Source of the DNA: an uncultured Mollicutes bacterium
GTDB taxonomy: Bacteria > Bacillota_I > Bacilli_A > RFN20 > CAG-288
DNA: 64,000 nt
Direction: 5' to 3'
Assembly (NCBI GenBank): GCA_900539865.1
Contig: UQDS01000002.1
Span: 193,088 to 257,087 of the forward strand
Shown: one piece after another, positions 9,712 through 18,611 of the stretch
Layout of the letters: every line of letters starts with the position of its first letter
Position numbering within the stretch: position 1 is the stretch's first letter
Notes under the pieces: generated by a model
Databases searched by the model: none
What the model was told of the DNA's origin: nothing
Seen by the model: only the letters and a program-made list of their open reading frames with translations
Made by a program: the position numbers and the translations under genes

Positions 9712-10686
9712 CTACCATAAAGAATTGTCGCCAACTTTTTTGGAAATGAAATTGGCTCCGACAAGAATAAGAATATTAACCAATGAATTGAATAAACCGA
9801 TTGCTGTCGCATAGGAGAATTGAGGAATACCGCCGAATTCAGGGAAGGAGACACGGTAAACATAGGTGGAGATAATTTCACTCGAAGATAAGTTTGTTGA
9901 AAGTTGCATCAAGTAGACCTTTTCAAATCCTACACTTAAAATATTTCCGATTGACATGATAAACATAATGGTAGCCAGAGGGATAATCGCAGGCAAATTG
10001 ACACTGATAATTTTTCTAATTCTACCTGCGCCATCGATGGTAGCTGCATCGTGAAGATTCGGATCGACATGGGCTAAGGTACCCGTGTAAACAATCGACC
10101 ACCAACCAAGGCCCTGCCACAAACCAGAGACAACATATAACATGCAGAAATAATCCGGATTTTCCATCAAATTGCCCGCATCGAAGCCAAAGGCTGCAAG
10201 AATTCTTGTGAAAATACCACTGTCAGAATTAAAGAAGACAAAGAGCATACCAACTAAAACAGTCACCGAAATAAAGTAGGGGGCATACATGATTGTCTGA
10301 ACTAATTTCTTATATTTCGGTGCGCGAATTTCATTTAATAAAAGGGCAAAAACAATCGGGCAGAGCGAATTGACCAAGATGGAGGTTACAGAAAGAACCA
10401 ATGTGTTTTTGACAATCTCCCAAAAGTTTGGCGCTGTAACAAAATCATAAAAGTGCTTAAAGCCGCCCATGCTTGTCCAAGGAGAATCAAAAATTCCTTT
10501 AAAAGCATTGTAATCTTTAAAGGCGATGACAAGTCCGCCGATAGGTAAATAATGGAAGATAAAAAAATAAATGACCGTCGGAATTGTCATGATAAATAAG
10601 GCGATTCCGAGTTTGGAATACCACTTTTGTTTTTTGGGTGTTCTTAAAACCTCAACGATCTCATCTCTAGTCAAAGCGGTCTCCAT
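9712..10686 (-). CDS. ABC importer permease, LplB/YteP type
   Basis: 324 residues. A cytoplasmic N-terminus of about 30 residues precedes six predicted membrane helices. The EAA loop reads LHDAATIDGAGRIRKI and then NLPAIIP. The C-terminus ends VGDNSLW, usual for this subfamily. It is the first gene of the minus-strand transport operon, with SD AGGAGG 7 bp before the ATG. The 526-bp intergenic region upstream is shared with a divergent AraC-family gene that probably controls it. Confidence 0.92.
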   Translation of the reverse strand: METALTRDEIVEVLRTPKKQKWYSKLGIALFIMTIPTVIYFFIFHYLPIGGLVIAFKDYNAFKGIFDSPWTSMGGFKHFYDFVTAPNFWEIVKNTLVLSVTSILVNSLCPIVFALLLNEIRAPKYKKLVQTIMYAPYFISVTVLVGMLFVFFNSDSGIFTRILAAFGFDAGNLMENPDYFCMLYVVSGLWQGLGWWSIVYTGTLAHVDPNLHDAATIDGAGRIRKIISVNLPAIIPLATIMFIMSIGNILSVGFEKVYLMQLSTNLSSSEIISTYVYRVSFPEFGGIPQFSYATAIGLFNSLVNILILVGANFISKKVGDNSLW

Positions 10687-10709
10687 AAATTCCTCCTAGC
10701 TTTACACAT

Positions 10710-10718
10710 ATTTTAACA
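10710..10718 (-). promoter_or_regulatory. Possible extended -10 of the oligosaccharide importer operon
   Basis: On the minus strand TGTTAAAAT (TGn plus TAAAAT) lies 24 bp ahead of the first ATG, with no good -35 box. This is what an activator-dependent promoter might show, and an AraC gene is divergent. Weak evidence. Confidence 0.35.
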
Positions 10719-10833
10719 TCCACTCTATTTCAGGTACATAAACAATATTGACCAAAAATATATACTTTTTTTACTATTAAACTTTTTCAATAAATTGGCA
10801 TATCATTTATTTTTTTTTACTTTTCTTGAACTT

Positions 10834-10871
10834 TTGTCTCTGCTTGAAACAAAGATATAATATCTTTGTTT
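10834..10871 (+). promoter_or_regulatory. Perfect palindrome overlapping a -10 box (candidate operator/promoter)
   Basis: Arms 10847-10858 (AAACAAAGATAT) and 10860-10871 (ATATCTTTGTTT) are exact reverse complements around one A. TATAAT at 10856-10861 lies in the centre, and TTGTCT at 10834-10839 stands 16 bp upstream of it. That is the layout of a promoter covered by a dimeric repressor site. Which gene it serves is unclear: the AraC start is 340 bp downstream on the same strand. Confidence 0.5.
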
Positions 10872-11200
10872 AAGGGTTTATAAAAACATGTTCGTGATAG
10901 AACAACCGAGCATCATTATTCCTATCATTTTTTTGATTATTTTAAATATTTATGAAAATTTGCCTTACTTTTTTAATAAAAATCATTCAAATTATTAAAC
11001 TTTTACGATTCTGTATTCCTGCTGTATACTTTTTCAAAACAAATGTGTTCTTTTCCGTTTTACGCTCTATTTTACTCGAATAAACGCAAGGCGTTGTCCT
11101 TTGACAATTTTTGAGTTTCAAAAATATTTTCCCTTTTAAATCTCTTGCTAAATTTATACACTATTTTGTCTAAGGTGTTTCATAACTTGACAAACCGTTA

Positions 11201-11206
11201 TATACT
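11201..11206 (+). promoter_or_regulatory. -10 box directly before an AraC gene (leaderless start)
   Basis: TATACT lies 6 bp before the ATG at 11213, with no Shine-Dalgarno in between. TTTCAT at 11178-11183 is a poor -35 at 17 bp. If used, transcription would begin at or next to the start codon. Confidence 0.45.
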
Positions 11207-11212
11207 AGTACT

Positions 11213-12097
11213 ATGAACAAAATTGATTTAGTATTAGATAAGCCACTGTTTATCCGCTCGATTGAGGACGATTATAAATTGGATATTTCTCCTCTGTTAA
11301 TCGGCTATGAGATGTGTGAAAAGAACAAACCTGAAATCAATCTGAAGAAGAACTTCTTTGTCTTACACTATGTAATCTCGGGCAAAGGATATGTCGAATA
11401 CGAAGACGGCATACGTCAACAGGTTTCTTCTGGACAGTGTTTTATCTATACGCCAGACTCTCATCTGAAATATGCACCGGACAAAGATAATCCTTGGTTC
11501 TATTTTTGGATTGAAATCACAGGCAATTCCGTCAATAAAATTTTTAGCGACTTCAGCAATTCTTATCAAAACAAAATCATTCCTGTAAAAAACAAAAAAT
11601 TATTTGAAAAGACAATCATAAAATTATTTACAACTTCTTATTATGCGACCTCTGTCAAAGCAGAGATGATTCGAACAACAGGATTAATCAACGAATTGTT
11701 TTCTTTTCTTTTAGATGAAAACCTCATCTTGCGCAAGGAAAAAGTTTCACTAAAAAAAGAAGAACAAATCAAATCGATCATACGTTATGTCAATTCGAAT
11801 TATTCTTCTAGTGAAATCAGCGTTCAATCCATCGCTGAAAAATTCTTTTATAACCCTTCTTATCTCTCACGCAACTTCCGAGAACAAACCGGAATTTCTC
11901 TTATCAAATATATCATTACAATGCGCATGAGACGCGCAGTAGAACTTTTAGAAAACGGATCTTTTTCTATCAGCCAAATCGCCTATTCTTTAGGCTATAA
12001 AAACCAGTTTTACTTCTCTAAGGAATTCAAGAAATTTTACGGCATACCACCGACAAAATACTTAACAGAACGAAACAAGATCACAGATGATCATTGA
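11213..12097 (+). CDS. AraC-family transcriptional regulator (oligosaccharide importer)
   Basis: 294 residues. The N-terminal half is a cupin-type sensing domain (GKGYVEYEDG, SGQCFIYTPDSHLKYAP). The C-terminal ~100 residues carry two helix-turn-helix units (ISVQSIAEKFFYNPSYLSRNF and ISQIAYSLGYKNQFYFSKEFK). It is divergent from the LplB/LplC-type importer operon, so it probably activates that operon in response to an imported sugar (inference). The 3' end overlaps the convergent RDD gene by 7 bp. No Shine-Dalgarno is seen; a -10-like TATACT ends 6 bp before the ATG. Confidence 0.88.
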   Translation: MNKIDLVLDKPLFIRSIEDDYKLDISPLLIGYEMCEKNKPEINLKKNFFVLHYVISGKGYVEYEDGIRQQVSSGQCFIYTPDSHLKYAPDKDNPWFYFWIEITGNSVNKIFSDFSNSYQNKIIPVKNKKLFEKTIIKLFTTSYYATSVKAEMIRTTGLINELFSFLLDENLILRKEKVSLKKEEQIKSIIRYVNSNYSSSEISVQSIAEKFFYNPSYLSRNFREQTGISLIKYIITMRMRRAVELLENGSFSISQIAYSLGYKNQFYFSKEFKKFYGIPPTKYLTERNKITDDH

Positions 12098-13422
12098 TCT
12101 TCCTTTTGTTGATTTTCCTTCTTTTGTAAAGTGGATAAATCTAACACTTCTGTTTGAATATCAGCTTTCTTTGCGGAAAGCTGTTTTTCTTCTTCCTCTT
12201 TTTTCAATTGTGCAGCTTCTTCTTGTGTCATGACATAACGATCATCGATACATGCTGTCTTTAAAATCAAATCGTGGAACGCTTTCTTCTTTCCTGAAAT
12301 CGCCATCACTAAAAGCGAAATCAAAGAGATAACTCCTAATACAATCATAATTGTATAAAGCGACACACCTATAGATCCGATTTCAAAGATGGGATACGTC
12401 CATCCGCTGCTGTATCCTCCCGAAAGGAAACAAGGAATTAACATAAAGGGGAAATAAGAAAAGAAAAGGAAGAAATTTCTAAGGACTTTTTGATAGACTT
12501 GCGTCTCATAGCCTCTTTCATCAATCACAGTGACCTTCATCAGTTTCTTACCAATGGTCTTATCCCCTTTGAAGAAAGGTTGCGGTAAGACAATCACCAA
12601 AAGGAAACTGATCAAATAAATTAAGGCGACACCAACGATGATAAAACGAGAACAAATCTCATAATTTTCTTTGTAGATTTGATAGTGAGTAGAAAAGCGG
12701 CTAGATGCAAGGAGCTCTTGGACTTGTACACTCCAAAGATTCATATAATTCTTTGCTAAATAATTGTAATTAGTCAAACCGACTTGATAAGAAGAATCCT
12801 CAAACAAATATTTGTAAAGATCAACAGCGAAATCCGAATCCAAATAAGGAAGGCTATAATTTTCGTTGTCGTAATTCCACATGTCGATTTTTACCGCGTT
12901 CTTTTTATAAGCGTCCATAAAGAAGAGCTTCGGATCCTTATCCATAATGACTATGTCATTTTCTTGACCGTTGTAATTGTTATATTTAGGAACGTAATTG
13001 ACATAGAAATAAGCAAGGTTGTCTGTTTCAAAGCTTGCCACGGGTAAATTGTTCTCATTTTTGATGACAACACCATAATTTTCAAATGGTTTTGCATCTT
13101 TTTCATATGCTAAAAGAATATGCATCAAACAATAATCTTGAAATGTGTCTTCCATCGGACGAGGTTTTGAATACTTGTTCTCTCCCTCCCCTTCAAATTG
13201 ATAGATCTTTGCTTCTTCTTCCATCTGATAACAGATGTTCATCTCTGTTGTCAACGTATCCTTGCTTGTCTGATATGTCTTAAAGTTCGGAACAATCGCC
13301 ATATATGAGATCAAAAGAATGAACGATACGACACACAAAATCAAGGCGTCAATCGCAATAGCTGCTAAACGTCTTGTTCCGGTAGCAACAGCAGCATTCT
13401 CATACTTCTTTAATTTATTCAT
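12091..13422 (-). CDS. RDD-type membrane protein with large extracytoplasmic insert
   Basis: 443 residues. TM1 at about 19-44 carries an RDD-like start (RRLAAIAIDALIL). About 210 residues with no hydrophobic stretch follow. Then TM2 (259-282), the family motif FFKGDKTIGKKLMKV (283-297), TM3 (313-333), TM4 (347-375) and KKKAFHDLIL, then a charged ~50-residue tail. Ordinary RDD proteins are much shorter and lack the ~200-residue extracellular domain. It lies 5 bp downstream of the MsmX-like ATPase gene in the rhaBAD operon. Four relatives (29835, 31045, 39543, 40771) stand before the other two ATPase genes. Function unknown; an accessory subunit of the importers is a reasonable guess. Confidence 0.78.
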   Translation of the reverse strand: MNKLKKYENAAVATGTRRLAAIAIDALILCVVSFILLISYMAIVPNFKTYQTSKDTLTTEMNICYQMEEEAKIYQFEGEGENKYSKPRPMEDTFQDYCLMHILLAYEKDAKPFENYGVVIKNENNLPVASFETDNLAYFYVNYVPKYNNYNGQENDIVIMDKDPKLFFMDAYKKNAVKIDMWNYDNENYSLPYLDSDFAVDLYKYLFEDSSYQVGLTNYNYLAKNYMNLWSVQVQELLASSRFSTHYQIYKENYEICSRFIIVGVALIYLISFLLVIVLPQPFFKGDKTIGKKLMKVTVIDERGYETQVYQKVLRNFFLFFSYFPFMLIPCFLSGGYSSGWTYPIFEIGSIGVSLYTIMIVLGVISLISLLVMAISGKKKAFHDLILKTACIDDRYVMTQEEAAQLKKEEEEKQLSAKKADIQTEVLDLSTLQKKENQQKEDQ

Positions 13423-13427
13423 ATCTT

Positions 13428-15164
13428 CTATTTAATCAATTTCTGGGTAGTGCTATCAAATAAATGAACCTTTTCTAAATCAAAGACCAAATCCAATTCA
13501 TCTCCGCTATTCACCAAAGTCTTTGCGTGAATCTTGGAGATGATTTCGCTTTCTCCAAATTCGGAATGCACAAAATATTCATGACCTAACAATTCTGCAA
13601 CAGCAACTTTTAAGCGGAAAGGATTGGAAACAGGGCCATCGGTAAGAATGCGATTTGTCTGATAAATATCCTCTGGACGAATACCAAAAACAAGATCGAT
13701 TTTTCCATTCAAATCTACGGCGCTGAGCTTTTCAATTGTCTTTAACAGATCCGTACGAATGGACGAAGACTCTTCACAGAGAACAAGCTGATGTCTTTGC
13801 TCTTCCAACTGTTGCATGATCGCGTCTTTATTTTTGCTTTGATCGCTTTCCAGTTTTTCCTCCAACGTATGTATTTTATCAAGAATTGCATTTCTTTCGA
13901 CAAAATTCTTTTCAAATTCTTCAAATGCGACTTTTGTCTTAGCCAACTCATCGACATAAAATCTCTTTACAGCTTCTTGATAGCTGCGATCTAAAAGGAT
14001 GCTTCCGCCCTGCTGGAAAGTGATTGTTCCATCTTGATATGTCGCCTTAAGTAAGTTCATCGCCGGAGAGCCGATAAAGGTTGCGACAAACATATTGGCA
14101 GGATGATTATAGATTTCAATCGGAGTGCCTATTTGCTGAATGTGTCCTTTGTTCATGACAACAATGCGGGAAGCCATCGTCATCGCTTCGGTTTGATCGT
14201 GCGTGACATAAATGGTTGTCGCATTCAAAGAGTTGTGTAACTTTATGATTTCAGAACGCATGGCAACACGCAATTTTGCATCGAGGTTAGAAAGAGGTTC
14301 ATCCATCAAAAAGACCTTGGCGTTTTTAACAATAGCGCGTCCTAACGCGACACGTTGACACTGACCACCAGATAACGCTTTGGGCTTACGATCGAGATAA
14401 TCTTCAATTTGTAACAATTTTGCAGCCCCTAAAACGCGTTCTCTGATTTCGCTCTTAGGGAGATGCTTATAACGGAACAACTCTACTTCGTGATGCTCTA
14501 AATAAGCGATTTTTGACTGCAATTCTTCCAAGTCTTTTTGAATCTCATCTTTTTCTACTTGATCTTGACATACCGCGAGATACTTCTCTAAATCTTTTGC
14601 TTGAGACTTCAAAATTTTAATTGCTTTTTTATTAATTCCTAAGACAGGTTTACCTTCTTTATCGAAAACCTGTGTAGGAACTTTTTTAATTTTTAAACCA
14701 AAGGCAATATTGCCGCTGACTGTCATGTGCGGATAGAGAGCATACGACTGAAACACCATAGCGATATCTCTGTCTTTCGGATGGAGTTCATTCGCATAAG
14801 TTTTATCGATGAATAAATCACCGTAAGTGATGTCTTCTAAACCGGCAATCATTCTCAAAGTTGTCGATTTACCACAACCAGAAGGACCGACAAAAACGAT
14901 GAATTCATGCTGTTTGATATCCAAAGAAAAATCATAGACTGCCTGTACTTTATTATCGTAAATTTTGTTGATGTGCTGTAAAGAAATATAAGCATCTTGA
15001 GGCGCGTGTTTCACCTTCTTTTTATTGATTTTTTGCGCAGAGACCATATCTTCATAAATACGGGTTCTCTGTGCCAAAAGATGTTTGTCACGTATCTTTT
15101 TCTCGTGGGCAAGCTTTCTTTGTTCACGCTTGTCCTCTCTGATTTCCATATCTTTTTTATTCAT
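13428..15164 (-). CDS. MsmX/UgpC-like sugar-importer ATPase with insertions
   Basis: 578 residues, against about 365-370 for MsmX. Walker A GPSGCGKST (93-101), Q-loop Gln139, signature LSGGQ (264-268), Walker B Asp288-Glu289 and switch His322 are all intact, so it should hydrolyse ATP. Extra parts: a charged ~57-residue N-terminal extension, about 75 residues in the helical domain (160-235), and a coiled-coil-like insert in the C-terminal regulatory domain before GIRPEDI. No permeases adjoin it; it follows rhaD by 13 bp. The likely partner is the permease pair at 8838-10686, which has no ATPase. MsmX of B. subtilis is known to serve several importers in this way. Confidence 0.9.
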   Translation of the reverse strand: MNKKDMEIREDKREQRKLAHEKKIRDKHLLAQRTRIYEDMVSAQKINKKKVKHAPQDAYISLQHINKIYDNKVQAVYDFSLDIKQHEFIVFVGPSGCGKSTTLRMIAGLEDITYGDLFIDKTYANELHPKDRDIAMVFQSYALYPHMTVSGNIAFGLKIKKVPTQVFDKEGKPVLGINKKAIKILKSQAKDLEKYLAVCQDQVEKDEIQKDLEELQSKIAYLEHHEVELFRYKHLPKSEIRERVLGAAKLLQIEDYLDRKPKALSGGQCQRVALGRAIVKNAKVFLMDEPLSNLDAKLRVAMRSEIIKLHNSLNATTIYVTHDQTEAMTMASRIVVMNKGHIQQIGTPIEIYNHPANMFVATFIGSPAMNLLKATYQDGTITFQQGGSILLDRSYQEAVKRFYVDELAKTKVAFEEFEKNFVERNAILDKIHTLEEKLESDQSKNKDAIMQQLEEQRHQLVLCEESSSIRTDLLKTIEKLSAVDLNGKIDLVFGIRPEDIYQTNRILTDGPVSNPFRLKVAVAELLGHEYFVHSEFGESEIISKIHAKTLVNSGDELDLVFDLEKVHLFDSTTQKLIK

Positions 15165-15177
15165 ACCGTTTCCTCGT

Positions 15178-15969
15178 TTAATCGATAATACCTTTTCTAT
15201 AATTTAAATGAAACGCGTTGGCAAGAGTGATTAAATTTTCGTTGGTAATCGACTGACAAATTTTCTTGTCACAGATCTTCATATAAATTTCAGCTGCTTT
15301 TTCAATTGTTTCAATCAAACCGAAGACCTCATCTAATGTCTTACCGGCGCAGAAAATACCATGTTGCGCCCAAACGACACTGCGATACTCATCCATGAGT
15401 TTTGCAGTCTCTTCTCCGATTTCTTCACCGCCGCATAAAATCCAAGGAAGTACGGCAACACCTTCCGGAAAGACGACAATAGATTCTGTCTGCATCTTCC
15501 ACAAAGTCTCGGTAAAGAACTTGCTGTCCAACGGACAAATATGTGTCATGCAGATGATATTTGTAGTGTGACAATGAATGACCAATCTCTGCTCCGGATC
15601 AACCGCAAGTCTCTTCATGTGGCACTTTAGATGGGTCGGCGCTTCGCTAGTCGGACTTCCGCCATCTTCGTATCCCCAAAGAAGGCCAAGGGTATGACTA
15701 TCGAGAACTTTCATCAAACCGATATTATTTTCAGGATCTGCTTTACAATTTCGGAAATATTTTCCGGTGCCTGTGATGATAAAGTATCTTCCTACGAGAG
15801 GAGTTAAATCGAAATCATAGTGAAATGTTCTTATAATCTGATTGACGTCACAAATTTCTTTGGCTTCCTCTTCTTTGACAATGTAAGAAAGATTACCGCC
15901 GTTTCTCTCATCCCAATTATGCGTATAAAGCAAATCGAGGATATTCACTACTTGTTCAACACAATTCAT
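15178..15969 (-). CDS. rhaD: Rhamnulose-1-phosphate aldolase
   Basis: 263 residues (E. coli RhaD 274). It splits L-rhamnulose 1-phosphate into DHAP and L-lactaldehyde. Close similarity to E. coli: NWDERNGGNLS near the start, ITGTGKYFRN, and the zinc site His132, His134 (IHCHTTN) and His203 (AQHGIF), with Glu109 in the place of catalytic Glu117. Second-last step gene of a rhaB-rhaA-rhaD run; SD GGAG within the rhaA stop region, only 2 bp between the genes. No lactaldehyde reductase is seen in the window. Confidence 0.95.
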   Translation of the reverse strand: MNCVEQVVNILDLLYTHNWDERNGGNLSYIVKEEEAKEICDVNQIIRTFHYDFDLTPLVGRYFIITGTGKYFRNCKADPENNIGLMKVLDSHTLGLLWGYEDGGSPTSEAPTHLKCHMKRLAVDPEQRLVIHCHTTNIICMTHICPLDSKFFTETLWKMQTESIVVFPEGVAVLPWILCGGEEIGEETAKLMDEYRSVVWAQHGIFCAGKTLDEVFGLIETIEKAAEIYMKICDKKICQSITNENLITLANAFHLNYRKGIID

Positions 15970-15971
15970 TT

Positions 15972-17207
15972 TTATTCTCCTCTCTGAAGCAAAACTTCTT
16001 TCTCATAAACTTTCATCGCATCATACCATTCTCTTTCACTTCCGCAGTGTTCTCTGAAACAATATTCGTTCCAGACATCTTCCCAAGGAAGTGTCTTCAC
16101 TTCTTCTTGTAACGCCAACACTTTGGTATGATCTAAATCATCTTGTGCTTTACTTAAAATATCCCATGGAGTCAAGAGTGCTTTTAGCAACGCTTTTTCC
16201 ATATTTCTGACACCGATGATCATCGCTGCAACACGATTGATGGAGGCATCGAAATAATCTAAACCGATGTAAGCTCTCTTTAAAGCATCGCACTTTACTA
16301 ATTCATCTGCAACATCTTGCAAATCATCATTTAACTTTAAAACATGATCCGAATCCCAACGCACCGGTCTAGACACATGGAACGCCAGACTGGAGTTGAA
16401 TAAAAGCATGGAGGAAATTTTATCTGCCACATTCTCTGTCGGGTGGAAGTGACCAGTATCTAAGAGACAAAGAATATTGTTTCTGCTAGCATAATTCATA
16501 TAAAATTCATGAGATCCGACAGTATAAGATTCCACACCAATTCCAAAGACCTTTGATTCGACAGATACATCCATCAAGTTCCGATCGAAAGGATAAGTTA
16601 AGATTTTATCTAAAGACTCTTTGAGCCTTCTTCTCGGACCCATGCGGTCGGAAGGAACTTCTTTTAAGCCGTCAGGAATCCAAATGTTGCAAAGTGCTTT
16701 TTGACCGGTCGCTTTGGCAAGTCCCTCTGTCACTTTAATGGAATTGATGCAATGTTCAATCCAATAATTTCTAATTTCCTCATCGCTTGAAGATAAGGTC
16801 ATACCATCTTTGACCATCGGGGAAGAGAAAAGAGTGGGATTAAAATCCAAGCCGAGATTTCTTTCTTTTGCAAATGCAATCCATCCCTGGAATTGATCTA
16901 CAGTGATATCTTTTCTATCGACTACATTGTCTGTTTGATAAGTCGCATGAAGATTGATTTTCTTCTGACCGGGAATATAGCGTAAAGCAAAATCCAAATC
17001 CTGGGAAAGTTCCTGGAAGTTGCGTGCTTTTCCAGGATAATTTCCGGTTGCTTGGATGCCGCCACTCAACTCAGTTTTATTTTCGAAACCAGCGACATCA
17101 TCCAATTGCCAGCAGTGAAGACTGATTTTTGTTTCAGCTAAAGTCTTCAACGCCTGTTCGACATCGACACCATAACTCTGATAGCATTCTCTTGTTTCGT
17201 TTCTCAT
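15972..17207 (-). CDS. rhaA: L-rhamnose isomerase
   Basis: 411 residues (E. coli 419). It converts L-rhamnose to L-rhamnulose. Highly conserved blocks: GGIQATGNYPGKARN, WIPDG-K, VESK with GVESYTVGS-EFYM, LDTGHFHPTE, HVSRPVRWDSDHV and GLDYFDASINR, which hold the metal ligands of the TIM barrel. It sits between rhaB (1 bp gap) and rhaD (2 bp gap), so it is translated from the same mRNA. Start ATG has SD GGAG upstream inside the rhaB end. Confidence 0.97.
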   Translation of the reverse strand: MRNETRECYQSYGVDVEQALKTLAETKISLHCWQLDDVAGFENKTELSGGIQATGNYPGKARNFQELSQDLDFALRYIPGQKKINLHATYQTDNVVDRKDITVDQFQGWIAFAKERNLGLDFNPTLFSSPMVKDGMTLSSSDEEIRNYWIEHCINSIKVTEGLAKATGQKALCNIWIPDGLKEVPSDRMGPRRRLKESLDKILTYPFDRNLMDVSVESKVFGIGVESYTVGSHEFYMNYASRNNILCLLDTGHFHPTENVADKISSMLLFNSSLAFHVSRPVRWDSDHVLKLNDDLQDVADELVKCDALKRAYIGLDYFDASINRVAAMIIGVRNMEKALLKALLTPWDILSKAQDDLDHTKVLALQEEVKTLPWEDVWNEYCFREHCGSEREWYDAMKVYEKEVLLQRGE

Positions 17208-17208
17208 T

Positions 17209-18513
17209 TTATTTTTGCTCCATTTGTACTTTTAAATTTCCGATTGCAGTAGCCTCTATCGGTAAAGCTACAATATTTTTATTAGTATATTTTTGAGATA
17301 AATCGTTGAGATATTCGTTTTTCGCACCACCTCCAACGATGTAGATATCATCATATTTCGTCTTCGTTATCGTTTCTAATTCCTCCAATGCCACATGATA
17401 GGAATAGGCAAGAGAATGATAAGCGGAATTAATGTAATCGGCATCCTCTTTCGGAGAAGATAAACCCCTAGACACAAACCATTCTTTGATTGTTTCCTTC
17501 ATGTCCATGGCAGCGAAGAATACAGAGTCATTCACATCAAATATTTCTTTAAAATCACTCTGTTTTGCCATATTTACCATCGTAGGGAAATCCAAATGGA
17601 ATTGCTTTGCCAGTCCTTGAATGATCCAAAGACCCATAATATTCTTCTGTAATCGGACATAATCAGGTCCGTATTCATTGGAGTAATTTGCTAAAAACGC
17701 TTCTTTTCCATTGACACCTTCAGGATGTTTTACACCAAGAAGAGACCAGGTACCGCTAGAGATATAAGGAGCACCTTTTTTCATGTCGATTCCTTCAACC
17801 GCCGAAGCCGTGTCGTGTGTTGCACAAAGCACCACTTTCAAATTGCCACCTACTTCTTTGACAACGTTTGGCCTAAGAGAACCTAAGACCGTTTTTGGTT
17901 TGTCTAGCGAGAAGAAGAGTTTTTCTTCTAATCCCAGTCGTTTTAAAATCGTCTTAGAATATGTTTTACTCTTTAATGAAGTCAATCCCGTTGTCGATGC
18001 GTTTGTATACTCATGTGCTTTCACACCTGTGAGTTTATACATCAGGTATTCTGGAATCATCAAGAAGTCACTCGCTCGATCTAAACGATTGTGTAACTTA
18101 TCCCAATACAATTGGTAAATTGTATTAAATTCTTGAAATTGGCATCCTGATATTTCATACAATTCATCGAAAGAAATCAGTGAATGAACTTGTTCGATTG
18201 ACTCTTTTGTTCTCGAATCTCGATAGGCGTACACAGGAAGAATTTCTTTATCACCATCCAACAAAACATAATCGACTCCCCAAGTGTCGATAGAGAGAGA
18301 TTCAATCTCCGGATACAAGGAAAAACATTTCTTTATGCCTTCTTTCACTTCGTTAAAAAGATAATTTACATCCCAGATAAGATGCCCGTTTTCCTCTTTG
18401 ACACCATTAGGAAAACGATAGATTTCCCTCGTGCAAATTCTTTCGTTCTCCCTCCATCCGATGATGTGTCTTCCGCTCGATGCGCCAATATCAATCGCCA
18501 GATAATATTTCAT
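17209..18513 (-). CDS. rhaB: Rhamnulokinase
   Basis: 434 residues from the ATG at 18511-18513, chosen because SD AAAGGA lies just upstream and the protein then starts MKYYLAIDIGASSGRH, the usual FGGY/RhaB phosphate-1 motif. An in-frame start 12 codons upstream is less likely. Other family marks: STWGVDYVLLD, YRDSRT, CATHDTASAVEG (phosphate 2 region), ISSGTWSLLG and VGGGAKN (adenosine motif). It phosphorylates L-rhamnulose with ATP. First gene of the rhaBAD-ATPase-RDD operon, divergent from an AraC gene. Confidence 0.95.
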   Translation of the reverse strand: MKYYLAIDIGASSGRHIIGWRENERICTREIYRFPNGVKEENGHLIWDVNYLFNEVKEGIKKCFSLYPEIESLSIDTWGVDYVLLDGDKEILPVYAYRDSRTKESIEQVHSLISFDELYEISGCQFQEFNTIYQLYWDKLHNRLDRASDFLMIPEYLMYKLTGVKAHEYTNASTTGLTSLKSKTYSKTILKRLGLEEKLFFSLDKPKTVLGSLRPNVVKEVGGNLKVVLCATHDTASAVEGIDMKKGAPYISSGTWSLLGVKHPEGVNGKEAFLANYSNEYGPDYVRLQKNIMGLWIIQGLAKQFHLDFPTMVNMAKQSDFKEIFDVNDSVFFAAMDMKETIKEWFVSRGLSSPKEDADYINSAYHSLAYSYHVALEELETITKTKYDDIYIVGGGAKNEYLNDLSQKYTNKNIVALPIEATAIGNLKVQMEQK

Positions 18514-18575
18514 ACATATTTTCCTTTTTCTAATTGTTATCATACACAATCAAAATAGTTAAAAATATAACATTC

Positions 18576-18603
18576 TTGCAAAATAATAAAACAATATTAT
18601 AAA
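18576..18603 (+). promoter_or_regulatory. Promoter of the rhamnose-locus AraC gene, leaderless
   Basis: TTGCAA (18576-18581), 16 bp, TATAAA (18598-18603). The ATG at 18612 is 8 bp later and has no Shine-Dalgarno, so the mRNA should begin at or within 2-3 bases of the start codon. Confidence 0.55.
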
Positions 18604-18611
18604 ATTGAATC

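Larger units (their letters stand above)
10687..11212 (+). other. 526-bp AT-rich divergent intergenic region
   Basis: No gene found on either strand. It separates the importer operon (minus) from the AraC gene (plus). It holds a perfect interrupted palindrome (10847-10871), a short inverted repeat TGTTC-6-GAACA (10889-10904), another AACGC-3-GCGTT (11083-11095), and a weak promoter-like pair TTGACA (11101-11106) / AATATT (11123-11128). It is long for this gene-dense window, so either an untranslated leader or several operators are plausible. Confidence 0.6.

Noticed and set aside
11188..11206. TTGACA (11188-11193) paired with TATACT (11201-11206) as a promoter
   Set aside because: The spacer is only 7 bp, far too short for sigma-A.
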